12,902 bases of DNA, from assembly GCA_036985955.1 (NCBI GenBank), contig BTQQ01000037.1, positions 1-12,902 on the forward strand, read 5' to 3'. The notes under the pieces are model-generated. The model saw only the letters and a program-made list of their open reading frames with translations. It did no database searches and was not told the DNA's origin. This document shows, piece by piece, positions 6,058-12,902 of the stretch. The DNA is from JAUZQZ01 sp036985955. GTDB lineage: Bacteria > Pseudomonadota > Zetaproteobacteria > Mariprofundales > Mariprofundaceae. Both the position numbers and the translations under genes were made by a program. Each line of letters starts with the position of its first letter. Position 1 is the stretch's first letter.

Positions 6058-7986
6058 ATGCGGCTTGCCAAGATACTCATAGGCGTATTTCTGTTTGTGC
6101 TTATCGGCGCTGGCGCAACCTTTTTCTTTATCGCCTCACCGGAATATGCAGGAGGCAAAAAGGCGCTGGAGCACGGCAAAGAAGCTTACGACAAACAGGA
6201 GTTTGAAGATGCCGCTAAGTGGTTCCGCGAGTCTGCCAAGGAAGGGGAAGCCAAGGCGCAACTTTTGCTGGCCCGCATGTACATGCAGGGGCAGGGGGTG
6301 GAGCGGAACGCCAAACAAGCGGCGCGCTGGTATCGCATGGCGGCCAAACAGGGAATTGCCGAAGCTCAGTACCAGCTTGGCTTCTTCTACGAAAACGGCA
6401 GGGGATTAAACCGGGACGAGGTGGAGGCGGCACGCTGGTATCGCATGGCGGCGGACAAGGGGCTTGATAGCGCACAATTCCGCATGGCGGTATTTTTTGA
6501 GGAAGGACGGGGTGTGCGCCGCAGCGAACTGGAAGCGCTGCGTTGGTCGGTCAAGGCCGTGCGCCATGGAAATGGAGATGCACGGAGCTTTCTGTCCAAT
6601 TTGACGCAACGTCTGCGCAGCCGTGCCGAGAATGATGATGACGCGGAAGCCGAGTTTATCCTCGGCACCATGAATCGCCGCGGTCTCGGAGCACCACGCA
6701 ATGACGCCAAAGCGGCGGAATGGTTCGTGAAAGCCGCCAGGCAGGGGCACCGGGAAGCCCAAGCTCAGCTTGCCTATCAATACGTCAACGGTATCCATGT
6801 CCAAAAAGACTATGCCAAGGCCGCACACTGGTACTTGCAGGCGGCGATTCAGGGTGATGTCGGATCCCAAACGGTGATCGGGGCTTTGTATGCACGGGGA
6901 AAGGGGATCGGCAGGGATGTTAGTCAAGCTCTGTACTGGACAAAAAAAGGAATGGAGGCCGGTAACGTCCGGGCGAAATTTAATTTGGGGCTAATGTATG
7001 CGCAGGGTATCGGTGTGCCAAAGGATGAACATCGTGCATTTGAATGGTACCGGAAGTGCGCCGAGTCCGGTTTGGCTGAAGCGGAGAATAATCTCGGTAT
7101 TCTTTATGCTGAGGGGCGCGGTGTCGGGCGTAACATGAAGCAGGCATTGCACTGGTTCCATGAGGCTGCGGCGGCGGAAGATGCCAAGGCCGAGTTCAAT
7201 CTCGGTATGATGTACACGAGGGGTGTAAGCGTTGAAATGGATGGTGAAGCTGCGCGTAAATGGATGTATCGGGCTGAACAGCACGGCAATGCCAAGTCGC
7301 GGATGTTTCTTGGTATGATGTACGATATCGGTCAGGGGGTGGGCGAGAATCCCCGCCAGGCGGCGGCATGGTATGAAAAAGCCACACAGCACGGCAATGT
7401 CGATGCCATGTATAATCTGGCCATGCTTTATAATGGAGAGCATGGGTTAAAGCGTGACCCTGCCAAGGCAGCCACCCTGTTCCGGCGGGCGGCAGATGCG
7501 GGAGATGCGCTCGCCATGACGCATCTTGGTGCCATGTATCAGGAAGGCAAGGGCGTTGCCTTCGACATGAGCAAGGCGGCATTCTGGTATCAGAAGGCTG
7601 CGCAAATGGGCTATAAAGTCGCCCAGTTCAATCTTGGCAACATCTACCGCCGTGGCGAGGGGTTGAAACAGGATGATCGGCAAGCGGTAAGATGGTACCG
7701 CAAGGCAGCCGAACAAGGCTATGCTCCGGCTAAAAATGCATTGGGCTATATGTATGCTACCGGACGAGGAACTGCCGAGGACAGGAAAAAGGCGGCGCAC
7801 TGGTTTTCCGAGGCCAGCAAGCTCGGGTTGGAGATGGCCGGTGATAACCTGAAAAAATTGAAACGGGATAAAGGCGGTTTTGGCCTGCTGAGTCTGGCCG
7901 TTGAACACGGCACCCGCACTCTTTTGCTAACCCGCAACGGTTCAGATGCCGGTCTGTTTGACCTGTATACCAAACCTCTTATATAA
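6058..7986 (+). CDS. Membrane-anchored Sel1-repeat protein
   Basis: This 642-residue protein has an N-terminal hydrophobic helix at residues 5-26 with no clear cleavage site, so it is probably an anchored periplasmic protein. The rest is an array of about 14 Sel1-like repeats of roughly 36 residues. Typical units read AEAQYQLGFFYENGRGL, VRAKFNLGLMYAQGIGV and KVAQFNLGNIYRRGEGL, each followed by AARWYRMAA-type helices. One unit is broken near residues 173-195 (GDARSFLSNLTQRLRSRAENDDD), splitting the array into three plus eleven repeats. The last 40 residues or so (about 603-642) do not fit the repeat. Sel1 arrays form curved solenoids that bind proteins and occur in envelope, secretion and signalling systems. 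The specific partner is unknown. The start has a good ribosome binding site. The next operon's promoter overlaps its stop codon. Confidence 0.88.
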   Translation: MRLAKILIGVFLFVLIGAGATFFFIASPEYAGGKKALEHGKEAYDKQEFEDAAKWFRESAKEGEAKAQLLLARMYMQGQGVERNAKQAARWYRMAAKQGIAEAQYQLGFFYENGRGLNRDEVEAARWYRMAADKGLDSAQFRMAVFFEEGRGVRRSELEALRWSVKAVRHGNGDARSFLSNLTQRLRSRAENDDDAEAEFILGTMNRRGLGAPRNDAKAAEWFVKAARQGHREAQAQLAYQYVNGIHVQKDYAKAAHWYLQAAIQGDVGSQTVIGALYARGKGIGRDVSQALYWTKKGMEAGNVRAKFNLGLMYAQGIGVPKDEHRAFEWYRKCAESGLAEAENNLGILYAEGRGVGRNMKQALHWFHEAAAAEDAKAEFNLGMMYTRGVSVEMDGEAARKWMYRAEQHGNAKSRMFLGMMYDIGQGVGENPRQAAAWYEKATQHGNVDAMYNLAMLYNGEHGLKRDPAKAATLFRRAADAGDALAMTHLGAMYQEGKGVAFDMSKAAFWYQKAAQMGYKVAQFNLGNIYRRGEGLKQDDRQAVRWYRKAAEQGYAPAKNALGYMYATGRGTAEDRKKAAHWFSEASKLGLEMAGDNLKKLKRDKGGFGLLSLAVEHGTRTLLLTRNGSDAGLFDLYTKPLI

Positions 7987-7987
7987 A
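7958..7987 (+). promoter_or_regulatory. Promoter of the B12 uptake operon
   Basis: TTGACC at 7958-7963 is followed by TATATA at 7980-7985 (16-base spacing) or TATAAA at 7982-7987 (18-base spacing), a close sigma-70 match. It overlaps the last codons of the Sel1-repeat gene and would start RNA near 7992-7995, giving a leader of about 410 bases that carries the cobalamin riboswitch. Confidence 0.65.
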
Positions 7988-8044
7988 AAGAAAATCGGGT
8001 ATCCACTTGTCACATGGGTGAGTGATCCATAGAGTCCGTCCCGC

Positions 8045-8240
8045 TTCAGGTGCCTGACCGGGGATTTATGCCCGGTAGGTGAAACGGGAAGTCCGGTGCG
8101 GTTTTGATTGCAATTTTTAACCAAATCCGGCGCAGCCCCCGCTACTGTAGGCCCGACGATACTATTCTATTACCACTGGGAAACCGGGAAGGCATGGATA
8201 GTGAAGGATGACGGCAAGCCAGGAGACCGGCCTGATGCAA
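8045..8240 (+). promoter_or_regulatory. Cobalamin riboswitch (B12 element)
   Basis: The hallmark pieces appear in order. AGGTGCCTG is at 8048-8056 and GGGAAGTCCGGTGCGG at 8086-8101. The core GCAGCCCCCGCTACTGTA is at 8132-8149, CCACTGGGAAACCGGGAAGG at 8173-8192, and the B12 box GATGACGGCAAGCCAGGAGACCGG at 8207-8230 (stated by position and key bases). Local stems such as GACCGGG/CCCGGT near 8056-8075 are present. The element binds adenosyl- or methylcobalamin. It lies upstream of btuB, so cobalamin binding should lower expression of the uptake genes. Boundaries are approximate. Confidence 0.95.
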
Positions 8241-8342
8241 GACATGCATGTCATGTCAACGGTATTGGGCCTCGGCGGGAGGCTGGTTGCCGGACGTGAT
8301 GGCGGTGCTTCCAGACGTTTAGCCTACATGTCCCGCCTTCCC

Positions 8343-8398
8343 TTCTCTCTCGTGATCCATACCGCACACTATTGATGCGCGGCGGGCGCGGAGGAGAA
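8343..8398 (+). promoter_or_regulatory. Ribosome-binding-site sequestering hairpin downstream of the riboswitch
   Basis: TTCTCTCTCGTG (8343-8354) can pair with CGCGGAGGAGAA (8387-8398), which contains the btuB ribosome binding site GGAGGAG. Only one of twelve positions is a mismatch, with three G-U pairs; the loop is about 32 bases and can form its own short stem. A competing stem GGCGGGA (8274-8280) with TCCCGCC (8331-8337) lies just upstream. No U-tract terminator is visible, so control of translation initiation is more likely than early termination. The pairing was found by eye, without energy calculation. Confidence 0.55.
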
Positions 8399-8408
8399 AT
8401 CATTGAAC

Positions 8409-10334
8409 ATGAAAACTGTTTACATACTTCCAGCATTGCTGGGAGCGGTAAGCATCGTATCGGCCCAGGAAGATTTGGGTCAAATTAATGTCACGGCAAG
8501 CCGAGTGGAATCGCCATCGGCTACGTCGTCAAAGCCGGTTACGGTGATTGATCGTAAAACCATTGCAGATTCACATGCCGAAAATGTTGTCGATTTACTC
8601 AAGGGGCAGCCGAATATCGTGGTACGCGATACGACCGGCGTGGGTGCAAAGGCGCAAGTGGACCTGGGCGGATTCGGTGAAACAGGACTGTCCAATAATG
8701 TCGTATTGGTGGATGGCCGACGTGTCAACAGTCCCGACCTGTCCGGCACCGATTGGACGCAAATTCCACTGGACCAGATTGAACGCATTGAAATCGTGCA
8801 TGGTGCAAGTTCGGTGCTGTATGGTGATGGCGCAGTCGGGGGCGTGATCAACATCATCACGCGCATCCCCGAATCCGGGGGCAACATCAGTCTGGCCGGG
8901 GGCAGCTTTGGCGAATTTTCCGGTCATGGCAGGCTAGGATCGGATTCCGGCAAGGTGCGTGTGGAGACCAATATCTCGGCCCTGACCACGAATGGTTATC
9001 GGGATAATAATTTCTTTGACCGTTTCGATGGCGGCGCACGTGTCGAAGCCGATCTTCCCGCCAACATCAGCCTGCATGTTAGCGGCAACCATCATCGGGA
9101 TCGCGTGGGTCTTCCCGGTTCACTTACCACCGCGCAGGTGTTGACCAATCGCAAGCAGACCACTAATCCACAGGATTTCAGCCGCACTTCGGACAGCTTC
9201 GTGGATGGCGGACTAAACTGGGATTCCGGCTTCGGTCTGGAAGCGGATATTGATGGCGGTTTTCGCCGGCGTAATGTGCATTCGGCATTTGTCAGTTTCG
9301 GTTCCGTCAGCGATTTCGTGCGGCTTAATAAAACGCTGCGGCCTAAATTGAGCTATACGATTGGCGATGCCATCCAGCTTCATCTGCTTGGTGGCGCTGA
9401 TCTGGGCCGGGATGATGGCTCCTTTGCCTTTGGCGGAGCCTTCCCGTTGCCGACGACGACATTTGACCGTAAGCGGGACGGTTACTATGGCACGGTCGAA
9501 GTGGGCGATGCAGCGCGCCACTGGAGTATCCGTGGAGGTGGCCGAACCGAGCGTGTGGAAGACCAGTTCAGGCAAACTGGCTTGCAAATCATCTCCAACC
9601 GTAAAAATGCATGGGAAGCAGGTGGTACGCTGGAGATACTGGAGGGTCTGCGCCTGCGCTTGGATGCTTCGCGTTCCATACGCTTTCCACTGCTTGATGA
9701 ACGTTTCAATTTTTTCACCGGAACGGTGGCCACCACGTTGCTACCGCAAACAGGCAGACACTACAGCACGGGACTGCGCTATGCCGTCAAGGACACATGG
9801 ATGTCGGTCGATTTTAGCCGCGCCGATCTCACCCATGAGGTATTCTTTAATCCCGACACCTTCGCCAATGCAAACTATACCAGTGAGACCCGTCACGATG
9901 TGGTGATGGTTTCCGGCCACTGGCGTGCACACGATCTGTTGCAACTTGGCGCCAACTACACCTATACGCGGACACTGTTTCGTGGCGGCATTTTTGACGG
10001 CAAGGCGATTCCCGCCGTGCCGCGCAACCGCTTTGGCGCGGACTGGGTCGCGGACTGGCTTCAGGGTTTGTCCACAAGCCTGCATATGACTTATGTGGGC
10101 GGATCGATTTTGATCAGTGACCAGGCGAACAGGCAGCCGCATCTTCCCGGCTATTTCGTCATGGATGCGGTTGTCAATTATCACTGTCAGGGTGTGGAAA
10201 TGTTTGCGCGCGTAGATAATCTGGGCAGCCGGAATTACAGCAATTATGGTGTTTTCTCATCTTTCTCGGGGACGGATAATTTCTTTCCCGCACCAACGGC
10301 AACCTTCCGCGCCGGAGCGAGCTATAAATTCTAG
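8409..10334 (+). CDS. btuB: BtuB-like TonB-dependent cobalamin receptor
   Basis: This outer-membrane beta-barrel receptor of 641 residues should import cobalamin into the periplasm. It starts with a signal peptide (MKTVYILPALLGAVSIVSA, likely cut before QEDLG), then a TonB-box-like region (LGQINVTASR). The plug domain follows, with VVLVDGRRVNSPDLSGTDW, IPLDQIERIEIVHGASSVLYG and AVGGVINIITR. A long barrel ends in the terminal phenylalanine (ASYKF) typical of Omp proteins. The upstream B12 riboswitch makes cobalamin the likely cargo. Two starts are possible: the ATG at 8409, chosen here, or a TTG six bases earlier at 8403, which sits at a better distance from GGAGGAG (8390-8396) and would add only Met-Asn. 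Confidence 0.92.
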   Translation: MKTVYILPALLGAVSIVSAQEDLGQINVTASRVESPSATSSKPVTVIDRKTIADSHAENVVDLLKGQPNIVVRDTTGVGAKAQVDLGGFGETGLSNNVVLVDGRRVNSPDLSGTDWTQIPLDQIERIEIVHGASSVLYGDGAVGGVINIITRIPESGGNISLAGGSFGEFSGHGRLGSDSGKVRVETNISALTTNGYRDNNFFDRFDGGARVEADLPANISLHVSGNHHRDRVGLPGSLTTAQVLTNRKQTTNPQDFSRTSDSFVDGGLNWDSGFGLEADIDGGFRRRNVHSAFVSFGSVSDFVRLNKTLRPKLSYTIGDAIQLHLLGGADLGRDDGSFAFGGAFPLPTTTFDRKRDGYYGTVEVGDAARHWSIRGGGRTERVEDQFRQTGLQIISNRKNAWEAGGTLEILEGLRLRLDASRSIRFPLLDERFNFFTGTVATTLLPQTGRHYSTGLRYAVKDTWMSVDFSRADLTHEVFFNPDTFANANYTSETRHDVVMVSGHWRAHDLLQLGANYTYTRTLFRGGIFDGKAIPAVPRNRFGADWVADWLQGLSTSLHMTYVGGSILISDQANRQPHLPGYFVMDAVVNYHCQGVEMFARVDNLGSRNYSNYGVFSSFSGTDNFFPAPTATFRAGASYKF

Positions 10335-11001
10335 ACTAAAGGCCTTATGGCCGTGGGTGGTGGCAAGCGCCGCCATTCACGGCCTTGTGATTGCCAGCCT
10401 GTGGCCTGAGCCGCCACAATATATGGCAGAGGCCCGATATGCGGATGTGATGGTGGAAATCCTGCCAGCCGAACCGGAACAACCTGTATCAACGCATCAT
10501 ATGAAAGCCACGGCTGCACCTGATAAACCCCGCTCCCATCCAGTGGCATCCAGCGCAGTCAAGAAACGTGCGCCAAGCTCCGTTCATACCCACACATCAA
10601 CATCAAGCTTCCCACCTTCCATGGTTGCCAGCACAAAAACGCTCAAGACTTCCCGGTCCGCTCAAACGGTGGCTTTGGCCGCATCCGTTCCCTCCGCTTC
10701 CGATCCGGTCATCTCCCGGCAGGTGCAACACAAAGATCAGAAAGGAAGCCGCAATGCCGTGCGCAAACACCTGGAGGCATTTAAATATTATCCGGCCAGT
10801 GCGCGCCGGCGCGGTATTGAAGGTGATGTCGATGTGTCATTCATGCTGGTGCATGGTGGCGTTGCCGAAAAGGTGAAAGTGCTTAAAGGTTCGGGATATG
10901 CAGTGCTGGATCGCGCTGCCCTGACGACTGTGGCGCGGGCGCAGCCATTTCCGGTGGAAAACGGACAATTCCGCTTCCATTTACGCTTTAGAAGATTATG
11001 A
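10246..11001 (+). CDS. tonB: TonB-family energy transducer of the B12 operon (start uncertain)
   Basis: The C-terminal 85 residues or so form a TonB C-terminal domain: VRKHLEAFKYYPASARRRGI, then DVDVSFMLVHGGVAEKVKV, LDRAALTTVARAQPFPVENG and a final strand FRFHLRFRRL. This domain contacts the TonB box of receptors. The membrane helix near WVVASAAIHGLVIASLW aligns with E. coli TonB SVCIHGAVVAGLL, keeping the Ser and His four residues apart. The middle is a basic, Ser/Thr/Pro-rich spacer that would span the periplasm. No good start exists. The only in-frame ATG (10246) lies 89 bases inside btuB, and the GTG codons at 10357/10360 cut into the membrane helix. An ATA at 10324 has GGAG at 10314-10317 at ideal distance, so it may be a rare non-standard start. 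No ExbB/ExbD genes are in view. Confidence 0.8.
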   Translation: MVFSHLSRGRIISFPHQRQPSAPERAINSRLKALWPWVVASAAIHGLVIASLWPEPPQYMAEARYADVMVEILPAEPEQPVSTHHMKATAAPDKPRSHPVASSAVKKRAPSSVHTHTSTSSFPPSMVASTKTLKTSRSAQTVALAASVPSASDPVISRQVQHKDQKGSRNAVRKHLEAFKYYPASARRRGIEGDVDVSFMLVHGGVAEKVKVLKGSGYAVLDRAALTTVARAQPFPVENGQFRFHLRFRRL

Positions 11002-11792
11002 AACGGTTTGTTATCGTTGCCGTCGTTTTATGCCTGTCAGTTACGCAGGCAAACGCTACCGAGCGTATTCTGGCCTTATCGCCAGCCGCCTGTGAAATGC
11101 TGTTCGCCGTAGGTGCAGGATCCGAGGTGGTTGGTGTTTCGGACTATTGTGATTTTCCGGAAAGGGCGAAACATCTGCCGCATGTGGCGAACGCCAGGCA
11201 AATCTTTGTTGAGTTGGCACTACGGCTTGAACCGACCCTGATTGTAGCATCCAACATGCACCTTCAGGGGCTGGAATCATTGAATAGGGATGGCATCAGG
11301 ATACTACTGACGCATCCATGGCATATTTCGGATGTTTTCTCGGATATGCGGCGTTTGGGTATTGCGACAGGGCATAAACGAAAGGCTGAAAAGCTTGTTC
11401 AAGCACTGGAGCGCGAACTATATGTTATGAAATCACATCAAGCCCGGCGCATCCCGGTGTTCTTCGAGGCATGGGGTGATCCGTTGATGACCCAGGGAGG
11501 CAAAAGTTTTGTCACCGAGGTGATTGAAACGGCAGGAGGGAGCAATGTGTTCGCCGGTGTGGAATTGGAGAGTATGCGTATCAATGTCGAGGCTGTGTTG
11601 CGGGCTAAACCGGAAGTCATCGTCATACCTTCAAAATCCGGCGATATTCGCGACCGCCGCACCTTCTGGCACAAGTGGTTGAATGCTGTGCGGGTGATTT
11701 CTATCAATCCCGATTTAATCAGCCGTCCCGGTCCCCGGCTTGTGTATGGTGTGAAGGAATTGCAGCGCAAGCTGTTGGCAATTTCCCGGTGA
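10998..11792 (+). CDS. btuF: BtuF-like periplasmic cobalamin-binding protein
   Basis: This 264-residue class III substrate-binding protein captures cobalamin in the periplasm and hands it to the BtuCD transporter. A signal peptide (MKRFVIVAVVLCLSVTQANA) is followed by the family's first strand and motif ERILALSPAACEMLFAVGAG and VVGVSDYCDFPERAKHLPHV. Next comes the long connecting helix (DMRRLGIATGHKRKAEKLV) and the second lobe with FFEAWGDPLMTQGGKSFVTE and GGSNVFAG. No lipobox is seen. The length fits BtuF. Its ATG overlaps the TonB gene's stop by ATGA (10998-11001). Iron-siderophore binding proteins share the fold, but the riboswitch and neighbours favour B12. Confidence 0.9.
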   Translation: MKRFVIVAVVLCLSVTQANATERILALSPAACEMLFAVGAGSEVVGVSDYCDFPERAKHLPHVANARQIFVELALRLEPTLIVASNMHLQGLESLNRDGIRILLTHPWHISDVFSDMRRLGIATGHKRKAEKLVQALERELYVMKSHQARRIPVFFEAWGDPLMTQGGKSFVTEVIETAGGSNVFAGVELESMRINVEAVLRAKPEVIVIPSKSGDIRDRRTFWHKWLNAVRVISINPDLISRPGPRLVYGVKELQRKLLAISR

Positions 11793-12727
11793 ATCTATCA
11801 GCAAAATGGATATTGAGCATTGGAGGCCTCATGCTCATGCTGTGGTTTGTTCTGGGTGCAGGCGAGCAATGGATTAGTCCGTTTGATGCCGAGGGGCAGG
11901 ATGCAACCATTCTGTGGGAATTGCGGTTGCCGCGCTTGCTGATTGCTTTCTCTGTCGGCGGATTGCTGGCACTGGCAGGCGCATGGTTTCAGGTATTGCT
12001 GGGGAATCCTCTGGCCGAACCGTATGTCCTGGGCGTGGCAGGGAGTGCATCGGTAGGTGCGGTAGCGGGACTGATGCTGATGCCGGAATCAGCATGGATG
12101 ATGTCCATCGGCGCATTCGTGGGCGCATGGGTGGGCATTGCCGTAGTCATGGCTTTTTCGCATCTGGGGCCATCACGCGTTCTGTTGGCGGGCGTAGTGC
12201 TGGCCGCGTTCTGGGCGGCGATTCTGGCATTGCTGCTGGCGTTACTTCCGGAGCGCGGGCTTGGACGCGCTTTTGCATGGATGATGGGCGATTTGTCACA
12301 TTCGGATATCCCTGTATCACTGCTGTTATTGGCATGGGCTGTCGCGCTGGCCTGCGGCATGTTGCTGTCCCGTTCGCTGGATATACTCCTGCTGGGAGAC
12401 CGCCATGCTGAAGCGTTGGGGGTTGATTTGGAATCATTACGCAGACGGTTGCTGCTCATGGCCAGTGCGGTCACGGCCATTGCGGTGACGGCAGCCGGAA
12501 CGATTGGTTTTGTCGGGTTGGTTGTACCGCACCTGATGCGGCTGATGTTCGGCAGTTTGCACCGGCTCCTGTTGCCAGCAGCGGCGGTAAGTGGTGGTTT
12601 GTTGCTGATGTTGGCCGATACGGCTTCACGTACGGTGATCGCACCCGCCGAATTACCGGTCGGCGTACTCACCGCGATCATTGGCGTGCCGGTGTTTCTT
12701 TACCTGCTTTTGCGACGTACACCATGA
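11789..12727 (+). CDS. btuC: BtuC-like ABC transporter permease (FecCD family)
   Basis: This 312-residue inner-membrane permease of the BtuC/FecCD/FhuB family is about the family's normal length, with nine to ten hydrophobic helices. Typical motifs are LRLPRLLIAFSVGGLLALAG, FQVLLGNPLAEPYVLGVAGSAS (residues about 71-92 by eye) and GDLSHSDI. The coupling region is LLGDRHAEALGVDLESLRR, and the segment GTIGFVGLVVPHLMRLM is the strongest family signature. The end APAELPVGVLTAIIGVPVFLYLLLRRTP is also classic. I chose the GTG at 11789, which overlaps the btuF stop by GTGA (11789-11792). The longer in-frame ATG at 11675 lies over 100 bases inside btuF and adds an unlikely Cys-rich N terminus. An ATG at 11831 would cut the first helix. 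Confidence 0.9.
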   Translation: MNLSAKWILSIGGLMLMLWFVLGAGEQWISPFDAEGQDATILWELRLPRLLIAFSVGGLLALAGAWFQVLLGNPLAEPYVLGVAGSASVGAVAGLMLMPESAWMMSIGAFVGAWVGIAVVMAFSHLGPSRVLLAGVVLAAFWAAILALLLALLPERGLGRAFAWMMGDLSHSDIPVSLLLLAWAVALACGMLLSRSLDILLLGDRHAEALGVDLESLRRRLLLMASAVTAIAVTAAGTIGFVGLVVPHLMRLMFGSLHRLLLPAAAVSGGLLLMLADTASRTVIAPAELPVGVLTAIIGVPVFLYLLLRRTP

Positions 12728-12902
12728 ATCTCCTTGAGCTAAAACAACTCACGCTGCAACGCGGTGGGCACACATTATTTGTGGATTTTTCCAACACAAT
12801 TGTTGCGGGGCGGGTGACGGTCATCATGGGGCCAAATGGCACGGGTAAGTCCAGTCTGTTGCTGGCATTGGTGGCCATGATTCCGGTTTGCGGCGAGATC
12901 GT
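12724..12902 (+). CDS. btuD: BtuD-like ABC transporter ATPase (partial, runs off the window)
   Basis: Only the first 59 residues or so are present. The start ATG overlaps the btuC stop by ATGA (12724-12727). MNLLELKQLTLQRGGHTLF is a normal first strand of an ABC ATPase, and GPNGTGKSSLL at about residues 37-47 is an intact Walker A motif. It continues as far as VCGEIV, where the window stops. This would be the motor of the BtuCDF importer. In contrast to the protein at 1081-1740, this ATPase has its nucleotide-binding loop. Confidence 0.88.
   Translation, partial: MNLLELKQLTLQRGGHTLFVDFSNTIVAGRVTVIMGPNGTGKSSLLLALVAMIPVCGEI

Noticed and set aside
6406..6927. Antisense frames opposite the Sel1 gene
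   Set aside because: They arise from the periodic codon pattern of the repeat gene and show no domain or start signals.
11989..12681. A 230-residue antisense frame opposite btuC
   Set aside because: It is Ser/Ala/Pro/Asn-rich low-complexity sequence, as expected from the shadow of a hydrophobic permease gene, and btuC is clearly real.

Overview
All genes in this window read left to right, with no strand switch. The codon use and gene content suggest a Gram-negative proteobacterium of roughly 50-55% GC. The evidence is an Mla/Ttg2-type lipid transport module, a lipoprotein, a TonB-dependent outer-membrane receptor, a UbiD-type decarboxylase and a 6S-like RNA. A Zetaproteobacterium or a related lineage is my guess from the gene mix, but the sequence does not prove it.

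Region 1 (1-262) holds no convincing protein. It contains a very strong RNA-like fold: a 33-bp closing stem (77-109 with 222-254), an inner 11-bp stem, a central bubble and a terminal hairpin. Its layout and parts of its sequence match 6S RNA (ssrS).

Region 2 (263-5998) is a tightly packed, probably single-operon run. It encodes an MlaE-type permease, a protein in the MlaF position that looks like an ABC ATPase stripped of its catalytic motifs, an MlaD-type MCE protein and a TPR lipoprotein. These are followed by an RsbW-like HATPase, a STAS anti-anti-sigma-like protein and a UbiD-family decarboxylase. The first three genes overlap by 4-nt ATGA junctions. The theme is lipid trafficking across the envelope, with a partner-switch pair attached.

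Region 3 (6058-7986) is a large membrane-anchored protein made almost entirely of Sel1-type repeats.

Region 4 (about 7958-12902) is a complete-looking vitamin B12 uptake operon. A good promoter lies across the end of the Sel1 gene. It is followed by a cobalamin riboswitch whose downstream leader can pair with the btuB ribosome binding site. Then come a BtuB-like receptor, a dedicated TonB, a BtuF-like binding protein, a BtuC-like permease and the start of a BtuD-like ATPase cut by the window edge. The riboswitch should shut the operon off when cobalamin is plentiful. The receptor, energised by TonB, would bring B12 into the periplasm, and BtuF-BtuCD would bring it into the cytoplasm.

The points most worth a second look are the motif-less ATPase between mlaE and mlaD, its co-location with a STAS/HATPase pair, the 6S-like RNA abutting mlaE, and the missing conventional start codon of the tonB gene.
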